Source: Candidatus Cloacimonadota bacterium (GTDB taxonomy: Bacteria; Cloacimonadota; Cloacimonadia; Cloacimonadales; Cloacimonadaceae). Taken from it: a DNA stretch of 8,464 nt. The position numbers and the translations under genes are program-made. The notes under the pieces were generated by a model that was given only the letters and a program-made list of their open reading frames with translations, had not been told where the DNA came from and did no database searches. Positions 1-6,139 of the stretch are shown one piece after another (position 1 is the stretch's first letter; every line of letters starts with the position of its first letter). The stretch spans positions 1-8,464 of the forward strand of contig VGPI01000084.1 in the NCBI GenBank assembly GCA_016875595.1. Direction: 5' to 3'.

Positions 1-802
1 TGAGAATGTAGAAGTCCCCTGCTTTATCGATGCGATAGGAGGCGGCGTTTTGACTGGAGAGGACAGAATAGCCCTTGCGGGTGGCGGGGAAGGAGAACTC
101 AGCGGATTCGAGCAGGTTCAGGGTGGTGAATTCCTTGATATTGATCTGGTCGGTCATGGTGGATACCCTGCCGATCCCGAGCAAACCACCGCGGCGGTCA
201 ACGATCTTCTTGTCGATCAGGTCTCTGCGGGTGCCGATGATATAGTACATGGTATTGATATCCTTGTCCTTTTCGGCAATAGTGCTTTGTTTTTCGGCAA
301 TGGTCTGATCACGGCGGGCGATTTCCTGGCGCGAGGCGATCCTTTCGGTTTCGAGGGTTTCATTGACGATACCCAGACGGTTCTGCAGTTCGGCAACGAT
401 CTTTTCCTTGTCGGCAACCGAGCTCTTGAGTTTATCCAACAGTTCCTGGACGCCACGCAATTGGGTATTGGAGCGATTGAGTCGCAGTTCGAGATCGGCA
501 ATGCGCCGTTTGTCATTCTCGATCTGGGCACGCATATTATTGATTCTGTTAGCCAATTGGGTACGGCGGTCACCAGAGCCGGCTCCGGGAAACTCACCAT
601 TGATATTCAACTGGCTGTCCAGTTCATCGAGGTTGGATTGAATATCGCTGATGGTTTGGGTGGCGAGGGCGAGCGAATTCTGCATCTCTTCCTTTTCCTT
701 TTCCACCGAGCTGAGCTTGCCGGATGCGCCGAAGTACATAATGGCGAACACCACGCCGATGATTACCAGCGCTGCAATTAGGATCCAGGTCGTACTTTTC
801 AT
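1..802 (-). CDS. Membrane-anchored coiled-coil protein with a C-terminal Cbp1-like domain (partial, C-terminus beyond window)
   Basis: 267 residues are visible, reading from an ATG at 802-800 to the window edge with no stop. Residues 5-24 form one hydrophobic segment just after a single Lys. There is no lipobox Cys, so this looks like an uncleaved N-terminal membrane anchor. Residues 30-185 are polar and heptad-like, rich in Glu, Lys, Gln, Arg and Leu, and should form a long coiled coil, broken near residues 68-78 by a Gly/Pro-rich stretch. From about 185 a globular domain starts: MYYIIGTRRDL (185-195), GGLLGIGR (205-212), an NIKEFT segment (221-226) and a SYRI segment (255-258). From memory this order resembles the C-terminal domain of proteins annotated as Cbp1-family collagen-binding adhesins in Bacteroidota; I could not verify this by search. 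If so, roughly 15-30 residues are missing past the edge. The role is unknown; a periplasmic or surface structural role is inferred from the architecture. Confidence 0.8.
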   Translation of the reverse strand, partial: MKSTTWILIAALVIIGVVFAIMYFGASGKLSSVEKEKEEMQNSLALATQTISDIQSNLDELDSQLNINGEFPGAGSGDRRTQLANRINNMRAQIENDKRRIADLELRLNRSNTQLRGVQELLDKLKSSVADKEKIVAELQNRLGIVNETLETERIASRQEIARRDQTIAEKQSTIAEKDKDINTMYYIIGTRRDLIDKKIVDRRGGLLGIGRVSTMTDQINIKEFTTLNLLESAEFSFPATRKGYSVLSSQNAASYRIDKAGDFYIL

Positions 803-879
803 GCTTGACTCCTAACGGATTATTAATATCGTGACACAGTAAAAAATAATATACTCTGGCGTCAAGGCAAATGTAAATT
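803..879. promoter_or_regulatory. Divergent intergenic region, probably holding promoters for both flanking genes
   Basis: This AT-rich gap separates the minus-strand coiled-coil gene from the plus-strand NFACT gene, so both transcripts should start here or nearby. For the plus strand, TATACT at 850-855 is a fair -10 candidate that would give a short leader, but no good -35 stands at the right distance (GTGACA at 831-836 is only 13 bases away). For the minus strand I see no convincing -35/-10 pair. The promoter call therefore rests mainly on gene arrangement. Confidence 0.35.
809..813 (-). promoter_or_regulatory. Ribosome binding site of the coiled-coil gene
   Basis: Read on the minus strand this is AGGAG, six bases before the ATG at 802-800. 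It is a clear Shine-Dalgarno match and fixes the start of a gene whose frame is open to the window edge. Confidence 0.75.
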
Positions 880-2310
880 ATGAGATATGCAGTTTTGTCG
901 CGTTGGGCGAGACAGGATCACCCCGGAACCAAAGTCCAACGGATCATTCGGATGGAAGACAGGCACGTGGTGCAGTTTTCCGGCGGAGTGTCGCTTGTCC
1001 TTTATCGGAGCAGGCATGACGCCTTTGCCTACTGGACAACGGAGAGCTCCGGCGCCAAAGCCGGACAACGCCTCTGGCAGCAGCTTGAGAAGGCGGAACT
1101 GATCCGGTCCGGGATCGCCGAGAATGACCGTATCCTCCGCTTTGACTTGCGTTTGCGGGATATTTACCAGAACCGGATGGACTTTGCCCTGATCTTTGAA
1201 TGTATCACTCCCAATCCCAATCTGATCCTGTGCCGGGTCGAGGGAGGTCAACTGCGGATTGTAGATGCCTGTCAACAATACTCCCTGGCAGACAATCCCC
1301 AACGCCAGATCCTGCCGGGCTTGATCTACCATCCGCCGCAGACCTCGTACCAACCCGCCCCGGAGCAAAATGACGGATTACTGACGATTGAAACAGACTC
1401 GGAGAGCAGGACTTATGATGATGTAAACCAATATCTGGCGGACTATTATGATCTGGTGATCGTCAACCGGGAGAGAACCGAACTGCGGCAGCGGCTAATC
1501 CGCGAGTGGAGCCGTTTACACGACCGGATCCAACGGAAGATCGCTGCTCAAACCAACGAGCTTACTGTTGCCAGAGATGCCGAAAAATGGTACCAATATG
1601 CAGAGATCATCAAGTATAACCTGAGCGATATCAACAAAGGACAGACCGAACTGGTCTCCGTCAACTACTTTGCACCTGAGGCGCCGCCGGTGAGCATCCC
1701 GCTGGAGCCCACGCTGGATGCGGTCAGGAATATGCAGCGCTACATCAAACAGTTTCACAAAGCTCGTAACGGGGCAGCCATCATCGCCCGAAACCTGGCG
1801 GGATCGGAAGCAGCGGCGGAAACGGTCAAAGGGATCATCCGGCGGATCGAAGCCGGGGAGATCATCTATCCCGAGACCAAAGGCGGCAAGCCACAGACCG
1901 GTCACAGCATCGGCAAACTGGATAAACTCCTGCGCCTGAAGATCGATCAGGATTGGGAGATCGTGATCGGTAGAAAAGCCAGCGAGAACGATCTGGTCTC
2001 CACTGAATTGGGAAGACCGCATGACTGGTGGTTTCATACCCGCATCTACCGGGGGGCGCACGTCCTGCTGCGCAATTTTGCCAGGAAAGAGCCACCCGAA
2101 CACCTGATCGAGATGTGTTGCGGGCTGGCGGCATATTACAGCAAGGCAAAATTCTCGCAGAACGTGCCGGTGGATTATACCCAAGTGCGCTATGTCCGGA
2201 AACCGAGACGAAGTCCCACGGGTTTCGTCACTTACACGAACCATCATACCGTCTTTGCCCAGCCGCTTGACCTGAGAAGCGCCAAAGCACAATTATCCAA
2301 TGAAAGGTAA
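880..2310 (+). CDS. NFACT-family protein (RqcH/Rqc2-like), compact form
   Basis: This 476-residue protein belongs to the NFACT family. Bacterial RqcH binds stalled 60S-type (50S) subunits and recruits tRNA-Ala to tag nascent chains. Residues 1-160 fit NFACT-N, with a conserved-type Asp-Arg pair (D83-R84 in NDRIL) matching the pair needed for tailing in Bacillus RqcH, followed by a PNPNLIL segment. Residues 190-325 are long helices split by a GQTELVSVNYF-type hairpin near 254-264, as in the family's coiled-coil middle. Residues 357-460 fit NFACT-R (DUF814), with IGRKASENDL (363-372) and DWWFHTRIYRGAHVLLR (382-398). Known RqcH proteins are about 570 residues; the shortfall falls where a helix-hairpin-helix module normally lies (about residues 165-190 here), so that module seems absent. 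The start is forced, because an in-frame TAA sits at 874-876. The Shine-Dalgarno is weak (AAGG at 864-867, 12 bases away). It overlaps recO by 11 bases. Older annotations call this family fibronectin-binding. Confidence 0.88.
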   Translation: MRYAVLSRWARQDHPGTKVQRIIRMEDRHVVQFSGGVSLVLYRSRHDAFAYWTTESSGAKAGQRLWQQLEKAELIRSGIAENDRILRFDLRLRDIYQNRMDFALIFECITPNPNLILCRVEGGQLRIVDACQQYSLADNPQRQILPGLIYHPPQTSYQPAPEQNDGLLTIETDSESRTYDDVNQYLADYYDLVIVNRERTELRQRLIREWSRLHDRIQRKIAAQTNELTVARDAEKWYQYAEIIKYNLSDINKGQTELVSVNYFAPEAPPVSIPLEPTLDAVRNMQRYIKQFHKARNGAAIIARNLAGSEAAAETVKGIIRRIEAGEIIYPETKGGKPQTGHSIGKLDKLLRLKIDQDWEIVIGRKASENDLVSTELGRPHDWWFHTRIYRGAHVLLRNFARKEPPEHLIEMCCGLAAYYSKAKFSQNVPVDYTQVRYVRKPRRSPTGFVTYTNHHTVFAQPLDLRSAKAQLSNER

Positions 2311-3070
2311 GATCAAGACCCTGGCGATCGTCCTGCGAACCACCAGATTCAGTGAATCGAGCTTGGTGATCCATGCCTTTTCCGAGATGCTCGGCACGAT
2401 ATCGATCCTGGCAAAGGGTATCCGTAAAAAGCCGGAATATACTAACTTGCAACGGCTTAATGAACTGGAGTTCGTTCTCTATGAGCCCGTGGAAGGCGGG
2501 ATGTATCTCTATGCCGAAGGTGCATTGATCCGGGAACTGACCAAGACGGACGATGCCATGAACCGGGCTTGTGCCGAATCGGGAGCGGAGTTGGTGGCTG
2601 CTCTGATCATATCACCAGAAGAGCTGAAGGATATCTACCGGCTGCTGGTCACCTATCTGGAATACGTCAAAAACGTAGAAAGAAACACCCTTGCTATATT
2701 CTGGCGCTTTATGCTGAGGATTACCCGGGAATTGGGTGTCCCGCTGGAACTGCGAACCTGCGGACATTGTCACCGGCAGGGTATCAAACCCTCCGGTTAT
2801 GAGGAACAGAACGGTTTTCCCTTATGTGAACAGTGCCTTGGGGAGATCTATAATGTGCACGGCTTTTCCCCGCAAGCCCGACGGCTGCTTTTCCATCTGC
2901 CGGAGATCGGTAATTATCTGAGTGAGTTTCAGATCAGCAGTTCCATGGCGGAAGAGGTCAATGGCTTCCTGTTCCGCTATCTGGAACACCGCTTCCACAA
3001 GCATATCTCGCTGCAGAGCGTCCATGTCGTCCTGCAGTTGCTCCGCCTCGATCAGAACGGTTCAAACTGA
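2300..3070 (+). CDS. recO: DNA repair protein RecO
   Basis: RecO acts in the cytoplasm in the RecFOR pathway, helping load RecA onto SSB-coated single-stranded DNA and annealing complementary strands. The 256-residue protein has the usual layout. An N-terminal OB fold covers about residues 1-80, with TLAIVLRTTRFSESSLVIHAF (7-27) followed by LAKGIRKK (37-44), a hallmark RecO pattern. A helical C-terminal domain follows and includes a complete zinc site, C154-x2-C157 and C176-x2-C179. The length is typical of the family. The start lies inside the end of the NFACT gene with no visible Shine-Dalgarno, so translation is probably coupled to it. The 3' end overlaps the convergent diiron-protein gene by 19 bases. 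Linkage of recO to an NFACT gene has no obvious functional reason and may just reflect shared housekeeping transcription. Confidence 0.93.
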   Translation: MKGKIKTLAIVLRTTRFSESSLVIHAFSEMLGTISILAKGIRKKPEYTNLQRLNELEFVLYEPVEGGMYLYAEGALIRELTKTDDAMNRACAESGAELVAALIISPEELKDIYRLLVTYLEYVKNVERNTLAIFWRFMLRITRELGVPLELRTCGHCHRQGIKPSGYEEQNGFPLCEQCLGEIYNVHGFSPQARRLLFHLPEIGNYLSEFQISSSMAEEVNGFLFRYLEHRFHKHISLQSVHVVLQLLRLDQNGSN

Positions 3071-3555
3071 TTCAAATTCCACCAATAGACCTCGGCTTCC
3101 TTCTGGATGCTGAGCAGGTCGTCGTAGTGGGTCTTTTCCCAGTCCGCCAGCGCGCCATAAAAAGCTTTCAGGGTGGTAAGATCGGTCTCCTGGGCACACC
3201 TGGTGTAGTGGTCGATGGCATCCTTCTCCAATAAGATCGCGGTGGAGATGGCAGAGAAGAGGATCTGATCGGAGCCGATCCGCCGGACAAAGTCGTCCGA
3301 AATGATCGGGCTGAAAGCCGTCTGCTCTCCGGAAATGCCGGACAGGTTGGTGGGTTCAATGTCGTTGGTGATCTCTTGATAGTATTGCATCAGATAGCCG
3401 TAATGTGCCCGTTCTTCTTCGGCACGGCTCTGAAAGAATTCTTTGATCTGAGGGTCATTGCTGTGGTCGGCGGCGTTCTGGTAAAGCGTAATGCCGTCCA
3501 TTTCACCTTTCATGGCTCTTTTGAGCGAATTAAGCAGTTGGTCTCTGATCGACAT
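3052..3555 (-). CDS. Rubrerythrin/ferritin-like diiron protein
   Basis: The 167-residue protein is predicted to be a four-helix bundle binding a dinuclear iron centre. Ligand-type residues are placed as in the rubrerythrin fold: E18 in GEMDGITLYQNAA, E48-x2-H51 in EERAHYG, E110 in LLEKDAIDHY, and E140-x2-H143 in EKTHYDDL. There is no rubredoxin-type CxxC domain, so it is a stand-alone bundle rather than a full rubrerythrin. Family members detoxify peroxide or handle iron in anaerobes and microaerophiles; which applies here cannot be read from sequence. The ATG at 3555-3553 is preceded by GGGAG on the minus strand (3565-3561) with a five-base spacer. The gene is monocistronic, convergent with recO, and overlaps its last codons. 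No terminator hairpin is visible for either gene. Confidence 0.85.
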   Translation of the reverse strand: MSIRDQLLNSLKRAMKGEMDGITLYQNAADHSNDPQIKEFFQSRAEEERAHYGYLMQYYQEITNDIEPTNLSGISGEQTAFSPIISDDFVRRIGSDQILFSAISTAILLEKDAIDHYTRCAQETDLTTLKAFYGALADWEKTHYDDLLSIQKEAEVYWWNLNQFEPF

Positions 3556-3682
3556 GTTTTCTCCCGGTTGGATCGATTTGTTTTACGGATAAGATAAGCG
3601 GAAGGCAGTAAAACCGAGAAAAAAGTTTACAAAATCCCTGCCTGCACAAATTGTGAGCCCCATTATTGACAAAGGCGAAACG
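3556..3682. promoter_or_regulatory. Divergent intergenic region between the diiron-protein gene and the COG2426 gene
   Basis: The 127-base gap must carry the promoter of the minus-strand diiron-protein gene and probably that of the plus-strand envelope cluster. TTTACA at 3626-3631 is a possible plus-strand -35 but has only a poor -10 at the expected distance. A perfect TTGACA at 3666-3671 lies too close to the ATG at 3683 to serve that gene. A short inverted repeat, CACAA-A-TTGTG (3645-3655), could be a small operator but is short enough to occur by chance. Confidence 0.3.
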
Positions 3683-4252
3683 ATGAAGATACAGACAAAG
3701 CGCATAGTTATAACGCTGTTACTGCTGATCGGGGTGAGTGTGCTTGCCGCCACCGGATTGCGTGAGCGGACGGTCGAGTGGCTGGATAGAACCGGATTGA
3801 ATCCCGCGATGGTGATTATCATCCTCTCAATGCTCCCGATAGTCGAGTTGCGGGGAGCGATCCCGGTGGCAATGTTTTTCTACCGGATGCATTGGATGGA
3901 AGCAGCAACGCTCTCCATCATCGGCAATATGCTGCCGATTCCTGTGGTGCTCTTGCTTTATAACGGGTTATTCCGGATTCTGCGGCGGAGCCGGATCGGG
4001 ATCAGGTTTACGGATTGGCTGTATCGCCGTACCCGCCGCAAGGGCAAGGTCGTGGAGAAGTACCAGGCGCTGGGCTTGAGCATATTCGTCGGGATCCCAT
4101 TACCGGTGACCGGTGCCTGGACCGGTGCTCTGGCAGCCAATATCTTCGATATCAAGTTCTGGCGCGCCATGTTCTTTATCTTTTTGGGAGTGCTGATGGC
4201 AGCCGTGATCGTGACCTCACTCTGCTTGCTGGGCATAGTCACTTTCGGGTAG
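3683..4252 (+). CDS. COG2426/PF06695 small multidrug export family membrane protein
   Basis: The 189-residue integral membrane protein is recognised by two family hallmarks: LPIVELRGAIPVAMF (51-65) and GIPLPVTGAWTGALAANIF (137-155). Hydrophobic stretches lie at about 8-23, 41-66, 76-98, 130-155 and 162-187, with a basic cytoplasmic-type loop at 100-125 (RRSRIGIR, YRRTRRKGK). The two Pro/Gly motifs sit in membrane segments in a roughly symmetrical layout, which would fit paired re-entrant hairpins; that is inference. The family name implies drug export, but to my knowledge the substrate is not established. I chose the ATG at 3683, with AAGG at 3672-3675 seven bases upstream, over an in-frame GTG at 3653 that would add ten polar residues and has no ribosome binding site. 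It stops five bases before lpxB, so the two are very probably cotranscribed. Confidence 0.88.
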   Translation: MKIQTKRIVITLLLLIGVSVLAATGLRERTVEWLDRTGLNPAMVIIILSMLPIVELRGAIPVAMFFYRMHWMEAATLSIIGNMLPIPVVLLLYNGLFRILRRSRIGIRFTDWLYRRTRRKGKVVEKYQALGLSIFVGIPLPVTGAWTGALAANIFDIKFWRAMFFIFLGVLMAAVIVTSLCLLGIVTFG

Positions 4253-4257
4253 AGAGC

Positions 4258-5400
4258 ATGAAGCAATTTCGGATCTTCTGGCTGGCGGGGGAGAATTCCG
4301 GGGATCTGCATGCCGCGGTGGTGATGCGCAAGCTGAATCAGAGCGTTCCCTACATCCAGCACTACGGCATTGGTGGCAAACGGATGCAAGCGGAGGGACT
4401 GGAGCCGCTGTTTCCCTATGAACGCTTCTCGCTGATGGGATTTGCCGAGGTGATCAAGCATCTGGGGTTCTTCTACAAAGTGGAATCACGCCTCAAACGA
4501 AGCTTTTCTGAGGACAAGCCAGACCTGGCGATCCTGGTCGATTATCCGGGCTTGAACCTGCGGGTGGCAAAGTTTGCCGATGATGCCCGCGTTCCGGTTC
4601 TGTACTTCATCTGTCCGCAATTCTGGGCTTGGAAGCACAAGCGGGTTTACAAGCTCAAGTACAACACCCGGCATGTCGCCTGTATCCTGCCGTTTGAGAA
4701 GGAACTGCTGGATATCCACAATGTGACCGGTAGTTTCGTAGGTCATCCGATTGCGGAGGAGATCAAGCTGGAACTGGATCGGGATGCCTTTGCCGCTTTT
4801 TATGGACTGGACGCCAGGAAGCGCTGGGTGGGTTTTTTACCGGGAAGCAGGATGCTGGAGATCGAGCGGATGCTGCCGGTCTTTCTGGAAGCAAGCCAAG
4901 GGCTGGATGACGGCTCCCTGGAGTTTCTGTTCTCCAAATCCCAGAGCATTGACCATCGCCGGTTCATGCAGATCATTCATCAAAGCGGGGCAGCAAAGGC
5001 GCACATCATCGACGGCTACAACTACGAACTGATGAAATACAGCGACTTCATCGTCTCCACTTCCGGCACCGCCACCCTGGAAACGGCTTATCTGGGGACG
5101 CCCTTGCTGATCGCCTACAAGACCTCTCCCATCTCTTACCGGATCGCCAGACGCCTGGTCAGGATCAAACGGGTAGGACTTCCCAATATCGTCCTGGAAA
5201 AGGATGCCGTGCCGGAATTGCTGCAGGATGCCGTCACCCCCGCCAATATCAGCCGGATCGTCCGCGAATACCTGACGGATCGGGAGCTTTACAATGCCAT
5301 GAAACAAGATCTGGCAGAGATCAAATCACTGCTGGGGGGCTTATCCGCCTCCGCTGAAATGGTCAGATTGATCCGACTAATGCTCAAAATAGATGAATAA
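4258..5400 (+). CDS. lpxB: Lipid-A-disaccharide synthase LpxB
   Basis: LpxB is a peripheral inner-membrane glycosyltransferase (GT19). It joins UDP-2,3-diacylglucosamine and lipid X (2,3-diacylglucosamine 1-phosphate) to make the lipid A disaccharide. The 380-residue length matches the family (E. coli 382). Visible motifs are AGENSGDLHA (10-19), GIGGKRMQAEG (37-47), LMGFAEV (59-65), a D95 in VDYPGLNLR equivalent to E. coli catalytic D98, PQFWAWKHKRV (120-130), LPFEKE (144-149), FVGHPIAEE (160-168), LPGSRMLEIERMLPVF (194-209), STSGTATLE (267-275), and LPNIVL then VPELLQ (308-323). The PGLN in place of E. coli PDFN is, as I recall, a variant also seen in FCB-group LpxB proteins. The same frame stays open back to 4015, but that part overlaps the COG2426 gene, and ATG 4258 begins exactly at the conserved LpxB N-terminus. 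Only a GAGAG-like ribosome site stands before it, suggesting coupling to the upstream gene. It overlaps the next gene by eight bases. Confidence 0.97.
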   Translation: MKQFRIFWLAGENSGDLHAAVVMRKLNQSVPYIQHYGIGGKRMQAEGLEPLFPYERFSLMGFAEVIKHLGFFYKVESRLKRSFSEDKPDLAILVDYPGLNLRVAKFADDARVPVLYFICPQFWAWKHKRVYKLKYNTRHVACILPFEKELLDIHNVTGSFVGHPIAEEIKLELDRDAFAAFYGLDARKRWVGFLPGSRMLEIERMLPVFLEASQGLDDGSLEFLFSKSQSIDHRRFMQIIHQSGAAKAHIIDGYNYELMKYSDFIVSTSGTATLETAYLGTPLLIAYKTSPISYRIARRLVRIKRVGLPNIVLEKDAVPELLQDAVTPANISRIVREYLTDRELYNAMKQDLAEIKSLLGGLSASAEMVRLIRLMLKIDE

Positions 5401-5995
5401 ACTGCTCTTGTATCTGGAGAAGAAGATCGCCGCCTGGCTCCTGCGGCAGTTGCGCAAGTCACTCCGGTTTGAGGTGATCAATCAACCGCATGAAGACCTG
5501 AAGTGCATTTATATGTTCTGGCACCGCAATCTATTACACCTATGCTTGCATAGATTGGGCGATCCGATCGCCGTCCTGATCTCGGCTTCCAGGGACGGTG
5601 AATTGCTTGCCGGTCCGGTAGCAGAACTGGGTTACCCGACTGTCCGCGGCTCTACCAGCCGGGAAGGCTTCAGGGCAATGAAAGAAATGATCCGGATTGC
5701 TCAGCGCTACCAACTGGGAATTACTCCCGATGGACCCAAAGGTCCTACCGGATCGATCCATCCGGGTATCTTTCAGATCGCCTACTTCGCCCGTATCCCG
5801 ATCGTTCCGGTGGTGGCGGATACCCGCCGGGAGTGGGTCTTTAAGTCCTGGGACAGATTCCGCGTGCCCAAACCATTTGCCCGCATCAAGGTCATCTACG
5901 GCGATCCTGTGTATATCAACGACCGCAAAGACATGGCTGCTCATACAGCTCTGCTCAAAGAAAAGATGCAACATCTGGAGAATATGCTCATCTGA
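5393..5995 (+). CDS. Lysophospholipid acyltransferase-like protein, DUF374 (PF04028) family
   Basis: The 200-residue protein matches the DUF374 branch of the LPLAT acyltransferases. Motifs in order are MFWHRNLLHL (41-50) with the catalytic-type His44, LISASRDGELLAG (62-74), VRGSTSREGFRAM (84-96), ITPDGPKGPTG (110-120) and FKSWDRFRVPKPFARI (150-165). W43-H44 followed by SRDGE stands in for the usual HX4D box of acyltransferases. The N-terminus has a moderately hydrophobic helix (3-20) that could associate with the membrane. Its ATG lies inside the last codons of lpxB with no Shine-Dalgarno, so translation is probably coupled. Because of that link I infer it acylates a lipid A intermediate or related envelope lipid on the inner membrane's cytoplasmic face. 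The acyl donor and acceptor cannot be read from sequence, and a phospholipid substrate is also possible. Confidence 0.87.
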   Translation: MNKLLLYLEKKIAAWLLRQLRKSLRFEVINQPHEDLKCIYMFWHRNLLHLCLHRLGDPIAVLISASRDGELLAGPVAELGYPTVRGSTSREGFRAMKEMIRIAQRYQLGITPDGPKGPTGSIHPGIFQIAYFARIPIVPVVADTRREWVFKSWDRFRVPKPFARIKVIYGDPVYINDRKDMAAHTALLKEKMQHLENMLI

Positions 5996-6077
5996 AGATC
6001 TGGCTCGACGTCCCGAGTGTTTCGCACGGTAGGTGACGGCATAATTTTACCTGACCCCAGGATAGGATAGATTTACT

Positions 6078-6105
6078 TTGACAAAAATAAGCCGACAGAA
6101 ACAAT
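6078..6105 (+). promoter_or_regulatory. Candidate sigma-70-type promoter for the peptidase-dapB-dapF unit
   Basis: A perfect -35 box TTGACA (6078-6083) is followed after 16 bases by AACAAT (6100-6105), a 4/6 match to the -10 consensus. It lies in the 144-base gap after the acyltransferase gene and would start transcription some 25-30 bases before the ATG at 6140. The rest of the gap (5996-6077) shows no gene and no convincing terminator. The call rests on pattern and position only. Confidence 0.45.
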
Positions 6106-6126
6106 GCCCGGGAGAAGAAGTCAGCC

Positions 6127-6133
6127 TAAGGAG
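6127..6133 (+). promoter_or_regulatory. Strong ribosome binding site of the PepT-like gene
   Basis: TAAGGAG ends six bases before the ATG at 6140. It is the strongest Shine-Dalgarno in the window and supports both the start choice and the idea that this gene leads a new transcription unit. Confidence 0.75.
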
Positions 6134-6139
6134 TAAATT

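Noticed and set aside
50..781. Plus-strand 243-codon open frame opposite the coiled-coil gene
   Set aside because: It is the antisense shadow of the minus-strand gene, which has a clear ribosome site, membrane anchor, coiled coil and conserved C-terminal motifs.
1516..2292. Minus-strand 258-codon open frame inside the NFACT gene
   Set aside because: The plus strand encodes recognisable NFACT-R motifs over the same bases, and the antisense product has no recognisable motif.
3645..3655. CACAA-A-TTGTG palindrome as an operator
   Set aside because: Five-base arms are expected by chance at this scale and nothing else supports a regulator site; kept only as a note in the intergenic entry.
3653..3682. 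GTG start for the COG2426 protein, adding ten residues
   Set aside because: There is no ribosome site before it, while ATG 3683 has AAGG seven bases upstream and begins a typical basic-then-hydrophobic N-terminus.
4015..4257. N-terminal extension of lpxB by 81 codons
   Set aside because: It runs through the COG2426 coding region in another frame, and the conserved LpxB N-terminus begins at ATG 4258.
4837..5307. Minus-strand 156-codon open frame within lpxB
   Set aside because: It lies antisense to strongly conserved LpxB motifs and lacks any recognisable feature of its own.
6004..6017. Short inverted repeat CTCG...CGAG after the acyltransferase gene as a terminator
   Set aside because: The stem is only four pairs and no T-run follows.
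6060..6070. Direct repeat GGATAG/GATAG upstream of the candidate promoter
   Set aside because: Two short units only; too short to separate from chance.
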